DNA of 64,000 nucleotides from positions 124,001 to 188,000 of the forward strand of contig JAOAIT010000053.1 in NCBI GenBank assembly GCA_026414565.1, in the 5' to 3' direction. The notes beneath the pieces are model-generated. The model searched no databases, was not told the DNA's origin, and saw only the letters and a list, made by a program, of their open reading frames with translations. The position numbers were made by a program, and so were the translations under genes. Origin of the DNA: Verrucomicrobiia bacterium (GTDB taxonomy: Bacteria > Verrucomicrobiota > Verrucomicrobiia > Limisphaerales > Fontisphaeraceae). Below, in pieces: positions 48,444 to 57,528 of the stretch; the stretch's first letter is position 1; the number at the start of each line of letters is the position of its first letter.

Positions 48444-49112
48444 TCATACGAAGGAGCAGGGGAGCGCGATGGCGCGTTTCAGGCGCCGGAGGTATTCGTC
48501 GCGGCTGATTTCGATTGCTCCCAGGCGGGCGGTGATGGGGGTCACCATTTGAATGTCAAACAGCATGAATTGCCGTTGCCGTAATCGTTCCACTAGATGA
48601 TAGAGCGCCACCTTGGAGGCGTTGGGCACCCGATGAAACATGGATTCCCCGGCGAAAAATCCGCCGATCGCCACACCGTAGATGCCCCCGGCCAGCTCGC
48701 CGTTGAACCAACATTCCAGGCTGTGCGCATGGCCCGCCTCGTGCAGGCGCGTGTAGGCCTCGATAAATTCTTCCGTAATCCATCGCCCCGGTTCGTGGGG
48801 GCGGGCACAGCCTTCGATGACCTGGCGAAAAGCCTGATTGAGGGTGATGGTGAAGCGGCCCTGACGAATGATTTTAGCCAGACTGCGCGGCACGTAAAAC
48901 TGGTGCAGTTCAAAGATGGCGCGCGGATCCGGGGACCACCAGGTGATGGGGTCAGCAGTCCAGGGGAAAATGCCGCTGCGATAGGCCAGGAGCAAGCGGG
49001 GGATGGAAAAATCGCCGCCAATGGCCACCAAACCGTCCAGCGTGCCGCGCAAGGCCCGCCGGGGGTCGGGAAACCACAGGCGCTCGTCCAGTTGAACCAG
49101 AGCCGAACGCAT
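48444..49112 (-). CDS. aat: Leucyl/phenylalanyl-tRNA-protein transferase
   Basis: A 222-residue enzyme that attaches Leu or Phe to N-terminal Lys or Arg of proteins, creating N-degrons for ClpS and ClpAP. Motifs run LWFPDPRRALRGTLDGLVAI, GGDFSIPRLLLAYRSGIFPW, WWSPDPRAIFEL, then AGHAHSLECWFNGELAGGIY and GGFFAGESMFHRVPNASKVA, all typical of Aat. Length is normal. The upstream neighbour, 11 bases away, is a DUF2017-like gene, interesting because that family sits beside clpS elsewhere. Confidence 0.96.
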   Translation of the reverse strand: MRSALVQLDERLWFPDPRRALRGTLDGLVAIGGDFSIPRLLLAYRSGIFPWTADPITWWSPDPRAIFELHQFYVPRSLAKIIRQGRFTITLNQAFRQVIEGCARPHEPGRWITEEFIEAYTRLHEAGHAHSLECWFNGELAGGIYGVAIGGFFAGESMFHRVPNASKVALYHLVERLRQRQFMLFDIQMVTPITARLGAIEISRDEYLRRLKRAIALPCSFV

Positions 49113-49123
49113 CCCGTTGCTTA

Positions 49124-49603
49124 CTAATATCCGAGATTCTCCAACAACTCAATGATGTGCCATTCGAGGGAGCCGGCGATTTCCATGGCCCAGTATTTGT
49201 CCAAATGCCCTGGATTGCGCTTGAGGAGCACTTCAGGATTCATACTTTCAGGGCAGCCCAGCGCATGCCACAGGCCCACCCGCACATCGTTCAACACCTG
49301 CAGCAGGCGCTCGACTTCATGCCCTTTCAAGCGGAGATGATAGCCCCGGCCCACCCGTTTAAGGTGTTTTCCTTCCTGCATGAAGGTTTGCTTGAAACGC
49401 TGGTTTTCGGCCTTCTGTTCTGCCAATGCCTGCCGCAGCAATTCTTGGGCAGCTTCGACGATTCGGGGGTCCTGGGAATGGGTCAGAGATTGATAATCTT
49501 CTTTGAGGACTGGGTACTGGTCCACGACCATCAGCAACGCCTCCCGTTCGTCAGGATTCAGCCAGAATACCACCTCATCGTCACTCTTCTGCACCAGTTT
49601 CAT
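49124..49603 (-). CDS. DUF2017-like protein beside aat
   Basis: A 159-residue helical protein. The N-terminal stretch VFWLNPDEREALLMVVDQY and the C-terminal EVERLLQVLNDVRVGLWHAL with the ending YWAMEIAGSLEWHIIELLE resemble the DUF2017 layout known from actinobacteria, where the gene follows clpS. The middle is a charged helix (LLRQALAEQKAENQRFKQTF). The match is from memory and moderate; I know no biochemical function. Spacing of 11 bases to aat suggests one transcript; lysS lies 83 bases upstream. Confidence 0.6.
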   Translation of the reverse strand: MKLVQKSDDEVVFWLNPDEREALLMVVDQYPVLKEDYQSLTHSQDPRIVEAAQELLRQALAEQKAENQRFKQTFMQEGKHLKRVGRGYHLRLKGHEVERLLQVLNDVRVGLWHALGCPESMNPEVLLKRNPGHLDKYWAMEIAGSLEWHIIELLENLGY

Positions 49604-49686
49604 GGCTCCACCTTAATGTGCCGCAAAAGCACCCGGGCGACAACTCTGAGTGCCGAAGGCGGGCGGGAAGCAGCAGGCTGACGTCC

Positions 49687-51141
49687 TCAATCATTTTTCG
49701 GCCTGAGCTGCGGGAAAAGGATGACATCGCGAATGCTTTCCTGGCCCAGCAGCATCATGCAGAGGCGATCAATGCCCATGCCCATGCCGCCGGCGGGCGG
49801 CATGCCATGCTCCAGCGCCACCAGAAAGTCCTCATCCAGCTTCTGTTTTTCCCCGCCGGCCTGGTGTTCCAGCCGCTCGCGTTGTTCAAGGGGGTCATTT
49901 TGCTCAGTATATGCCGGAGCAATTTCCTGACCGTTGATGCATAATTCAAAAACCTCTACGCAGTCCGGTTCTTCGGTAGACAACTTGGCCAGCGGCACCA
50001 GCTCTTTGAGGAGGTGGGTGACAAAGGTTGGCTGGATGAGGGTTGGCTCGATCAATTTTTCAAATACTGCTCCGGTGACTTCAAAGTCCTCGTATTCGGG
50101 AGTGATTTCGGCGCCCAGGGCCTGGGCGCGCGTCCGCCGTTCTGCCGGCGTAAGAGTGAACCAGTCCACACCGGCTTTTTCACAAATCAAGTCCTTATAT
50201 TTGACCCGGCGCCACGGGGGGGTCAGGTCTATGGTGCGGATGACCTGCCCGTCGGCGTTTTTGTGCTCAATCACCAGCGTGCCGAGCACCTTTTGGGCGA
50301 CGTGGCAAATCATGGACTGGGTCAGTTCCATCATGCTTTCATAATCGCCATACGCCTGATAGGCCTCGAGCATGGTGAACTCCGGATTGTGGCGGCGGGA
50401 CAGGCCCTCGTTGCGAAAATTGCGGCCCAGTTCAAACACCCGGTCCATACCTCCCACCAACAGCCGCTTGAGATATAATTCGAGGGCAATGCGCAGGTAG
50501 AAATTGCAGCCCAGCGCGTTGTGGTAGGTTACAAAAGGTTGGGCTGCCGCCCCGCCCGGGATGCTCTGCATCATGGGTGTTTCCACCTCCACAAAGCCGC
50601 GGCTGTGCAAGAATTCGCGAATTTCGCGCACGATGGCGCTGCGCTTGAGAAAGACTTCGCGCACCTCATCACTGGCCATCAAATCCAGGTAGCGTTGGCG
50701 GTAGCGAATTTCTGTATCGGCCAGCCCATGCCACTTGGCCGGCGGGGGGCGAAGGGCCTTGGCCAGAATGGTGAACGATTCCAGTTTAACGGTCATTTCG
50801 CCTGTGCGGGTGGTGAAGAGGGTCCCTTTAACGCCGATGAAATCGCCGAGGTCCAGATGTTTGAAAATGTCGAAGCCCTCCTCGCCCAGCACATTTTTCT
50901 GGGCGTACACCTGTAGGCGGCCGGTGGTGTCCTTGATGTCCACGAACATGGACTTGCCCATGTCCCGGTGGGCCGTAATGCGGCCGGCCAGGGCCACCGG
51001 CCGGCCCTCGGCATAGCGGGTGCGCGCCTCGCCGATGGTTTCCGAAGGCGTGAACTTGTTCGCAAAGGGGTTGATGCCCCTGGCCCGCAGCGCCGCCAGT
51101 TTGGCCTTCCGCTGTTCGATCAAAGCATTGGTCTCTTCCAT
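49687..51141 (-). CDS. lysS: Lysyl-tRNA synthetase, class II
   Basis: A 484-residue enzyme charging tRNA-Lys. The N-terminal OB-fold anticodon domain is seen in VALAGRITAHRDMGKSMFVD and LQVYAQKNVLGE. The class II core has motif 1 around FLHSRGFVEVETPMMQSIPG, motif 2 in FELGRNFRNEGLSRRHNPEF and motif 3 in GGMGMGIDRLCMMLLGQ. All signature residues are present. Confidence 0.97.
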   Translation of the reverse strand: MEETNALIEQRKAKLAALRARGINPFANKFTPSETIGEARTRYAEGRPVALAGRITAHRDMGKSMFVDIKDTTGRLQVYAQKNVLGEEGFDIFKHLDLGDFIGVKGTLFTTRTGEMTVKLESFTILAKALRPPPAKWHGLADTEIRYRQRYLDLMASDEVREVFLKRSAIVREIREFLHSRGFVEVETPMMQSIPGGAAAQPFVTYHNALGCNFYLRIALELYLKRLLVGGMDRVFELGRNFRNEGLSRRHNPEFTMLEAYQAYGDYESMMELTQSMICHVAQKVLGTLVIEHKNADGQVIRTIDLTPPWRRVKYKDLICEKAGVDWFTLTPAERRTRAQALGAEITPEYEDFEVTGAVFEKLIEPTLIQPTFVTHLLKELVPLAKLSTEEPDCVEVFELCINGQEIAPAYTEQNDPLEQRERLEHQAGGEKQKLDEDFLVALEHGMPPAGGMGMGIDRLCMMLLGQESIRDVILFPQLRPKND

Positions 51142-51290
51142 AAAAGCCCGGTGCCACTAAACACGATATCCTCCATCCTGTTCAAGGATTTTGGCAATCC
51201 GGCCTCTGCACCGCACGCCACAGACGAGCAAATCCAGTTGACGTTGAGGCGGCTCTTCCGCAACCTTTCGCCGAAAAACAAGTCATAATT

Positions 51291-52181
51291 ATGAGTGATC
51301 CGGTACAAGCGCTGAAGGACTTGAAACCAACCAAAGCCTACTTCATCGGGATTGATTCAGATGGCTGTGTGTTTGACACGATGGAAGTGAAGCACAAGGA
51401 ATGTTTCACCCCGATGTTTGTCAAACACTTCAACCTGCAGCCGGTGAGCAAGTACGCGCGTGAGACCTGGGATTTTGTGAACCTGTATTCCAAAACTCGC
51501 GGGGTAAACCGCTTCCCGGCATTGTCCCGTGCGCTCAAATTGCTGCGGGAGCGTCCGGAGGTGCAGGCGCGGGGAGTCAAGATTCCTGATACCCAGGCGC
51601 TGGACGAGTGGATAGCGCGGGAGACCAAGCTGGGCAATGCCACCCTGAAAAAAGAGGTGGAGGGCGGCAACGTTGCCCTGAAACAGGTTTACGAGTGGTC
51701 GGTGGCGGTCAACAAGTTCATCGAAGAAATGGTTTATGGCGTGCCGCCGTTTCCGCTGTTCCGCGAGAGCTTGTTGCGCATGGTGGAAAAGGCGGATGTC
51801 ATAGTCGTCTCCCAAACGCCCACCGAGGCCCTCGTGCGGGAATGGCAGGAGCACCATATCGCCCAATATGTGCGCGTGATTTGCGGACAGGAAATGGGCA
51901 CCAAGACCGAGCACATCAAATATGCCGCGGGCGGGAAGTACCCGCCGGAAAAAATGTTGATGATTGGAGACGCCCCCGGTGATTTCAAGGCGGCCAAGGC
52001 CAACGGCGCGTTATTTTATCCCATCAATCCCGGCAATGAGGAGGCGTCGTGGAAGCGTTTTTACGAGGAGGCGTTGGATCGCTTCTTTAATGGCACCTAC
52101 GCGGGGGAGTACGAACAAAAATTAATTGCCGAATTTGATCGCTGCCTGCCGGAGCATCCGGCCTGGGAACGCAAAGTCTGA
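51291..52181 (+). CDS. HAD-superfamily hydrolase
   Basis: A 296-residue protein. HAD motif I is IDSDGCVFD (nucleophile Asp22, acid Asp24), motif II is the Ser in VIVVSQTPTEAL, motif III is probably a Lys in GTKTEHIKYA and motif IV is MLMIGDAPGDFKAAK. A large helical cap (about 40-160) separates motif I from II. It is likely a phosphatase for a small molecule; substrate unknown. The gene is convergent with dxr, six bases away, and divergent from lysS. Confidence 0.82.
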   Translation: MSDPVQALKDLKPTKAYFIGIDSDGCVFDTMEVKHKECFTPMFVKHFNLQPVSKYARETWDFVNLYSKTRGVNRFPALSRALKLLRERPEVQARGVKIPDTQALDEWIARETKLGNATLKKEVEGGNVALKQVYEWSVAVNKFIEEMVYGVPPFPLFRESLLRMVEKADVIVVSQTPTEALVREWQEHHIAQYVRVICGQEMGTKTEHIKYAAGGKYPPEKMLMIGDAPGDFKAAKANGALFYPINPGNEEASWKRFYEEALDRFFNGTYAGEYEQKLIAEFDRCLPEHPAWERKV

Positions 52182-52187
52182 GCGGCT

Positions 52188-53348
52188 TCAGGGCGCTTTG
52201 TCTTGCAGACGGCGGGCCACTTCGTCCGCCGTGGCCCGGGCCCAGGCATCCGCGGCGAGGATGGTATCCAGATCAGGGTGGGCACACACCGTGTGCGCCT
52301 CCATGGTGCGGGCCACCGTTTCGGTGATTTGCGGAAAATTGATGCGCCGCTCGCAAAAGGCGCTTACGGCGACTTCATTGGCGGCATTGAGGACGGCCGG
52401 GAGGGTGCCGCCAATTTCGCCGGCCTGGCGGGCCAGGCGCAGGGCGGGGAAGCGGTCCAAATCCGGCTCCTCAAAGGTCAGGGTGCCAATTTTCGGGAAA
52501 TCGGTTTGCACGCGCTGACTGGGAAGACGCACGGGATAGGTGAGGGCATACTGGATGGGCAGGCACATGTCGGGGGTGGAAAGCTGGGCGAGAATGGACC
52601 CATCCACAAATTCCACCATCGAATGAATGACGCTCTGCGGATGCACCAACACGCCGACGCGCTCCATGGGGATGTCGAAGAGCCAGCGGGCCTCAATCAT
52701 TTCCAGACCTTTATTGAACAAGGTGGCGGAATCAATGGTGATTTTGCGGCCCATGACCCAGGAGGGATGTTGCAGGGCGCGCTCGACGGTGATGGCTGGA
52801 AATTCACTGGCGGGTGTATTACGGAAAGGCCCGCCGGAAGCTGTCAACCACAGGCGGCGCACGGATTCCGGTGGCTTGCCGTCCAAACATTGAAAAATGG
52901 CCGAGTGTTCACTGTCCACCGCCAGCACTCGCACGCCGTGCCGGCGCGCCTCGGCCATGACAGTTTCGCCTGCCATGACCAGAATTTCCTTGGAGGCAAT
53001 GGCAATATCCTTGCCTGCCCGGATGGCGGCCAGGGCCGGCTGCAAGCCGGCGGTGCCGACGATGGCGATGAGCACAATGTCGGCCTCGGGCAGCGTGGCC
53101 AGTTTGACCAGCCCTTCCACCCCCGCGTGCACCGGCATGGGAAGGGTGGCACGCAGCGAGGCGGCCTTGGCGGGGTCCGCCACTGAAACTGCCAATGGCT
53201 GGTAACGGCGGGCCTGCTCGGCCAGCAATTGAATATTGTTGCCGGCGGCCAGCGCGACAATGCGCAAGTGCTCCGGCAAATCGTCCGCCACCTTCAAGGT
53301 GCTGGTGCCAATGCTGCCCGTGCTTCCCAGTAAGACCACCCGTTTCAT
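52188..53348 (-). CDS. dxr: 1-deoxy-D-xylulose-5-phosphate reductoisomerase
   Basis: A 386-residue enzyme of the MEP isoprenoid pathway, converting DXP to MEP with NADPH. The nucleotide-binding motif is GSTGSIGTSTLKV, the metal and substrate sites are in VDSEHSAIFQ and TASGGPFRN, and TIDSATLFNKGLEMIEARWL is a family signature. ATG 53348 is chosen; a GTG four codons upstream is possible. cdsA lies 12 bases upstream on the same strand, the common cdsA-dxr order. Confidence 0.97.
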   Translation of the reverse strand: MKRVVLLGSTGSIGTSTLKVADDLPEHLRIVALAAGNNIQLLAEQARRYQPLAVSVADPAKAASLRATLPMPVHAGVEGLVKLATLPEADIVLIAIVGTAGLQPALAAIRAGKDIAIASKEILVMAGETVMAEARRHGVRVLAVDSEHSAIFQCLDGKPPESVRRLWLTASGGPFRNTPASEFPAITVERALQHPSWVMGRKITIDSATLFNKGLEMIEARWLFDIPMERVGVLVHPQSVIHSMVEFVDGSILAQLSTPDMCLPIQYALTYPVRLPSQRVQTDFPKIGTLTFEEPDLDRFPALRLARQAGEIGGTLPAVLNAANEVAVSAFCERRINFPQITETVARTMEAHTVCAHPDLDTILAADAWARATADEVARRLQDKAP

Positions 53349-53360
53349 GTGAATTACCAC

Positions 53361-54287
53361 CTACACTTCCCCTAATCGCATCACGTAACGCAGATAGATA
53401 TACATCAGCGGCGCATTAAACAGCAAACTATCCAGTAAATCCAAAATCCCGCCAATTCCGGGAAACAATCGGCCGGAGTCTTTCAAGCCTGCTTCGCGCT
53501 TAAACAGGGATTCGATCAAATCCCCCACCACGGCCGCCGCTCCCAGCAGCAGTCCCAGGGCCAGGGCATGGGCCACCGTCATGCCCGCCAGCGTCTGGGG
53601 GGCCGCCAGCACCCACCCCAGGCTGGCCAGCAGACTGAAGAGCAAGGCTCCAGCCAGTCCTTCCCACGTTTTGCCGGGACTGATGCGGGGGATCATCTTG
53701 TGCCGGCCCATCAGGGAGCCGACGCTGTAGGCGCCAATATCGCTGAACTTGGTCACCACGATGAAATACAGCACATAGTAGCGGCCATCCACCGCGGGGA
53801 AGAAAATGATTTTTTGGATGAAGTTCAACAACCAGGGCACATACATCAAACTCAGCAAGGTGATGGCGATGGCGGTAAGTCCATGGGGATTGTCTCTGGC
53901 GGTGAGCTGCCGCAAGCACAGGCCGAGAACAAAAAGGATCAGGAATCCCACCTCAAAATCGTTCACCTCGCTGGGGGGGTGACGAAATGGCAGATATTTC
54001 TCGGCCTGAAAAAAAATAAAAGTCCCGCCAATCAGTAAAAGACCGCCCACAATGCCCCAGCCGCGAAAGCAGGCCAGTGAGCGGCGTTCGGCCATGCCAA
54101 AAAACTCCAACTGGCCGGTAACGGCCAGCAATGAAAGCAACAGCAAAACCACCGCGTCCGAAAGCCAGGGTAGGCCTGAAAACAACGCGGCAATGATGGT
54201 GCTCCACAACACCACAGAGCTGCCCAATCTGCGTAAAAATATGGCCCGTTTAGAGAGGCCCGGCGTGGCTGTTATTGCGTCTGCCAT
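53361..54287 (-). CDS. cdsA: Phosphatidate cytidylyltransferase
   Basis: A 308-residue integral membrane enzyme making CDP-diacylglycerol from phosphatidate and CTP. The signature near the C-terminus is GDLIESLFKREAGLKDSGRL with PGIGGILDLLDSLLFNAP; usual PGHGGxxDRxD positions are Ile and Leu here. About eight hydrophobic segments are present. It is followed by dxr, as in many genomes, but neither uppS nor rseP is adjacent. Confidence 0.95.
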   Translation of the reverse strand: MADAITATPGLSKRAIFLRRLGSSVVLWSTIIAALFSGLPWLSDAVVLLLLSLLAVTGQLEFFGMAERRSLACFRGWGIVGGLLLIGGTFIFFQAEKYLPFRHPPSEVNDFEVGFLILFVLGLCLRQLTARDNPHGLTAIAITLLSLMYVPWLLNFIQKIIFFPAVDGRYYVLYFIVVTKFSDIGAYSVGSLMGRHKMIPRISPGKTWEGLAGALLFSLLASLGWVLAAPQTLAGMTVAHALALGLLLGAAAVVGDLIESLFKREAGLKDSGRLFPGIGGILDLLDSLLFNAPLMYIYLRYVMRLGEV

Positions 54288-54375
54288 GCGGCGGGCATTA
54301 TCGTTTCCCCGTCAATAGTGTCGAGTGTGGAATCCGGTGGGGCTGAACGGCTGCAGCCTCCAATGTCACGCTGAA

Positions 54376-55371
54376 TTACCTCCCGGAAAGGGAGAACCAT
54401 CGCAGCCGTACCGACCCCTCGGAACGGGCGGCCACCACCATGCCTGGCGTCACCTCGTACAACGCCGGCCATGTATATCGGAAAGTAACGGGCCAGGCGT
54501 CATGTGGGAGCGGCCTCCAGCTCCGGCCGTCATCGTCACTGAGGGCCAAAGTGTTCTGACAGGAGGTCAACAGCAGACGGCCATCGCGCAAAGTTATCAC
54601 GTAAGGCGCGGCTTCGTGGCCTTCAATGGGAGTGCCCAGGCCCGCCGGCCAGTGCTCGCCGTCGGTCGAGATTTTATAGTGCACCAAACCCCGCCGCATG
54701 CCGACCACTTCATAGACCAGAAAAAATCGTCCATCGCGTAGCCGCGTCACCACTCCCATGCCGGGACGAAGCTTGCCTCCGCCTGGTTCTTCCACAATGA
54801 CTTTTTCCTCGCCCCAAGTGTGGCCTCCATCGGCGGAGGTTTTCTGGGCAAGAACCTGGCTGTAGCCGGCGTGTTTTTCCGAGGAATAGATCACGCTCAC
54901 GCGCCCGTCCGGGAGTTGTAGTAAAAACGGTTCCCACAGGCCCCTTTTTTGAGCGGCCGTTGCACCATCAATGGAATCAATGTTGCTAATTTTACGCCAA
55001 AGGCGGCCTTTGTTGGTGCTGGCGTACACGGGCAGATGATACGATTGGCCGTCCACCAGGGAGCGGCCGGTCAAGAGAAGGGTTCCGTGCTCGAGCCGCA
55101 ACAAATGGCCATTGTCAAACTTGCGTCCTGGCTCGCGCAGTTCAGTCAGGGACTTCCACTGGCGGCAGTCATCCTCGCTCAGCAGCAGTTCCAGGCGGCT
55201 GGGCTCGTTGGAAGAAAAGCGCGTAACGACCATCAACCAACGTGCATCCTCCAGGTGCTGCAAGCGTGCCCAAGCGCCTCGTCCAAGGTCCACCGGCGGC
55301 GGCACGGCAGCGGGGATAGGGTTGGTAACCATGAACAGGAAGGCAACGAATGGCAGCAAAATCCGAACCAT
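54376..55371 (-). CDS. Secreted BNR/Asp-box repeat protein (sialidase-like fold)
   Basis: A 331-residue protein with signal peptide (ILLPFVAFLFMVTNPIPAAV). The rest is a beta-propeller with Asp-box motifs SEDDCRQW, STNKGRLW, SADGGHTW, STDGEHW and SDDDGRSW. The fold fits exo-sialidases, but I see no FRIP-like arginine motif, so catalytic function is doubtful; a glycan-binding or other hydrolase role is possible. It is divergent from the D-apiose-type operon and shares its 235-base promoter region. Confidence 0.82.
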   Translation of the reverse strand: MVRILLPFVAFLFMVTNPIPAAVPPPVDLGRGAWARLQHLEDARWLMVVTRFSSNEPSRLELLLSEDDCRQWKSLTELREPGRKFDNGHLLRLEHGTLLLTGRSLVDGQSYHLPVYASTNKGRLWRKISNIDSIDGATAAQKRGLWEPFLLQLPDGRVSVIYSSEKHAGYSQVLAQKTSADGGHTWGEEKVIVEEPGGGKLRPGMGVVTRLRDGRFFLVYEVVGMRRGLVHYKISTDGEHWPAGLGTPIEGHEAAPYVITLRDGRLLLTSCQNTLALSDDDGRSWRPLPHDAWPVTFRYTWPALYEVTPGMVVAARSEGSVRLRWFSLSGR

Positions 55372-55471
55372 GAAAGGAGGGTAAGGTTCTCAGGGAACCA
55401 AGTCCAGCTTCACCACAACGGAGGCGCGATTTACCAGCCTGTCCTAATTCACATTGCAAAGGTTGAGCTTC

Positions 55472-55511
55472 TTGCCAATAAAGCTTGGCAACTGGGGTGG
55501 TAATATATATT
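55472..55511 (+). promoter_or_regulatory. Inverted repeat over a candidate promoter of the apiose-type operon
   Basis: Arms TTGCCAA (55472-55478) and TTGGCAA (55485-55491) with spacer TAAAGC. TTGGCA in the right arm resembles a -35 box; TATATT (55506-55511) is a -10 candidate at a 15-base spacing. The operon start codon (55607) is about 95 bases downstream. A repressor bound here would block RNA polymerase, which is inference. Confidence 0.5.
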
Positions 55512-55606
55512 GTGCCGCGCAATCAGCCTCGCCTTCGCGATGAACATGCATGCCCCGGCGGCCAGGACGGGTGACGAGCCGCCGGAGGGGGTGGTTTTTA
55601 GGGATT

Positions 55607-56638
55607 ATGTCTGAAATGCGTTTTGCCGTCATGGGCACGGGTTTTTGGGCGCGGTATCAGTTGGCCGCGTGGTATGAGCTGCCCGGAGTCAAATGCGTGG
55701 CGCTCTACAATCGTACGGTGGCCAAAGCTGAGGCTCTGGCCCGGGAGTTCGGGATTCCTGCGGTTTATGGAGACGTCGAATCTTTGCTCCGTCACGAGGA
55801 AGTGGACTTTGTGGACATCATCACCGATGTTTCCACGCATCGGGCGCTGGTGGAACTGGCGGCGCGTTACCGGCGGCCGGTCATTTGTCAAAAGCCCATG
55901 GCTCCCACCATGGCGGACGCGGAGGCCATGGTGCGGGCGTGCGCGGCCGCGGGCGTGCCCTTTTTTGTGCACGAGAACTGGCGCTGGCAGACGCCGCTGC
56001 GGGCTTTGAAAAAAGTGCTGGATAGTGGCGTGGTGGGCCGCATTTTTCGGGCGCGGGTGACTTACTGCAACAGCTTTCCCGTGTTTGACAACCAGCCCTT
56101 TCTCAAGGAGGTGGAGCAATTCATCCTCATGGATATTGGCACCCATATCCTCGATACCACCCGCATGCTGCTGGGCGAGGCGAAACACTTGTATTGCCGG
56201 ACCACGCGAGTTCGGGCCGACATTCGTGGCGAGGACGTGGCCACGGTGATGATGGAGATGGCCTCGGGCGCCACCGTGGTTTGTGAGATGAGCTATGCCA
56301 GCCGGTTGGAGCACGAGCGTTTCCCCGAGACATACGTCTTCGTCGAGGGCAGTCAAGGCTCGGTGGAATTGGGGCCGGATTACTGGGTTCGGGTCACCAC
56401 TGCCAACGGCACCTTGGCGCAACGGCACCCACCGCCCTTTTACCGCTGGGCGGATGCGCGTTATGCCGTGGCCCAAACGGCAGGCGTGGCCTGCAACGCC
56501 AACCTGCTGCAGGCATTGCGTGGCGCAGGACCGGCGGAAACCACTGGGGAGGATAATCTAAAGACCTTGCGCCTGGTTTTTGCGGCGTATGAGTCAGCGC
56601 GCACCGGGCGGGTGATCAGCCTGCCGGTTGGCGGTTGA
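55607..56638 (+). CDS. apsD: Gfo/Idh/MocA dehydrogenase, probable D-apiose dehydrogenase (ApsD-like)
   Basis: A 343-residue cytoplasmic enzyme. The Rossmann glycine motif is MGTGFWARYQ (9-18); where most family members have EKP this one has QKP (95-97) within VICQKPMAPT, and Asp176 and His180 lie in MDIGTHILD. FVDIITDVSTHRALVE, the QKP motif and RGEDVATVMMEMASG resemble what I recall of D-apiose dehydrogenases. If correct, it oxidises D-apiose to the lactone with NAD+. It heads an operon with ApnO-, OiaC- and ApnL-like genes and an ABC importer. MSEMRF (55607) is chosen as start. The family is certain, the substrate is inferred from motif and context. Confidence 0.8.
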   Translation: MSEMRFAVMGTGFWARYQLAAWYELPGVKCVALYNRTVAKAEALAREFGIPAVYGDVESLLRHEEVDFVDIITDVSTHRALVELAARYRRPVICQKPMAPTMADAEAMVRACAAAGVPFFVHENWRWQTPLRALKKVLDSGVVGRIFRARVTYCNSFPVFDNQPFLKEVEQFILMDIGTHILDTTRMLLGEAKHLYCRTTRVRADIRGEDVATVMMEMASGATVVCEMSYASRLEHERFPETYVFVEGSQGSVELGPDYWVRVTTANGTLAQRHPPPFYRWADARYAVAQTAGVACNANLLQALRGAGPAETTGEDNLKTLRLVFAAYESARTGRVISLPVGG

Positions 56639-56662
56639 AGTAACATAGAAGTGAAACAACAC

Positions 56663-57514
56663 ATGATCACCATCACTCTTATAGGGGCGGGCGGTAAAAT
56701 GGGCTGCCGCATCACGGACCACCTGAAAGATCATCCCGGCTATACGCTGCGCTATGTCGAGTGCAGTGAGCGCGGGGTGGCCCAACTGGCCACGCGGGGG
56801 GTGACCCCCACCCCCATGGAGCAGGCCGTGCCCGGCGCCGATGCGGTCATCCTTGCCGTGCCGGACAAGCTGCTTGGCAAGGTCTCCCATCAAGCGGCCC
56901 CGTTGATGAAGAGCGGGGCGATGCTCATCACCCTGGATCCCGCCGCCGCCCATGCCGGCGAGCTGCCCGCCCGCGAGGACATCAGCATTTTTGTTACCCA
57001 CCCCTGTCATCCCAGTGTGTTTGAATATGAGGAAGATCCCGAGGCGCGCGCTGATTTTTTCGGCGGCGTCAAAGCGCGCATGCCCATTGTTTGCGCTTTG
57101 ATGCGTGGGCCGGAGGCGCATTACGCGCTGGGCGAACAAATGGCGCGGGATTTTTTTGCGCCGGTCACCCGGGCGCATCGCATCACGGTGGAACAGATGG
57201 CCTTGTTGGAACCCGCCATGGCGGAGACCGTGGGCATTGCGCTGATCATGGCTCTGCGGGAGGCCTTGGAGGAAGTTGTGCGCCGCGGGGTGCCGCGCCC
57301 CGCGGCCGAGGATTTTCTCTACGGCCACATCAAGGTGCCGTTGGGCATTGCCTTCAACCGGGTGGATTTTCCGTTTTCTGACGGCGCCAAGCTTATCGCC
57401 GAGTATGGCCAGCAGCGGATTTTTCAACCGGATTGGAAGAAGGTATTTGAACCGGAGGATGTGCGCGCCCAGGTGCGCGCCATCGTGGAGGGACAGTTTA
57501 AGCCGCAAGACTAA
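56663..57514 (+). CDS. apnO: Probable D-apionate oxidoisomerase (ApnO-like)
   Basis: A 283-residue protein. The N-terminus ITLIGAGGKMGCRITDHL is a Rossmann fold; the C-terminal half is a 6-phosphogluconate dehydrogenase-like helical domain (HRITVEQMALLEPAMAETVG, FNRVDFPFSDGAKLI). That combination is the ApnO type, which converts D-apionate to 3-oxo-isoapionate with NAD+. It starts 24 bases after the dehydrogenase. ATG 56663 is favoured; GTG 56651 adds four residues. I cannot exclude activity on another aldonate. Confidence 0.75.
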   Translation: MITITLIGAGGKMGCRITDHLKDHPGYTLRYVECSERGVAQLATRGVTPTPMEQAVPGADAVILAVPDKLLGKVSHQAAPLMKSGAMLITLDPAAAHAGELPAREDISIFVTHPCHPSVFEYEEDPEARADFFGGVKARMPIVCALMRGPEAHYALGEQMARDFFAPVTRAHRITVEQMALLEPAMAETVGIALIMALREALEEVVRRGVPRPAAEDFLYGHIKVPLGIAFNRVDFPFSDGAKLIAEYGQQRIFQPDWKKVFEPEDVRAQVRAIVEGQFKPQD

Positions 57515-57528
57515 ACGCGGTAGGCGTC

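Noticed and set aside
54376-55371. Calling the BNR protein a true sialidase
   Set aside because: Asp boxes are present but the arginine motif is not seen, so only the fold is claimed.
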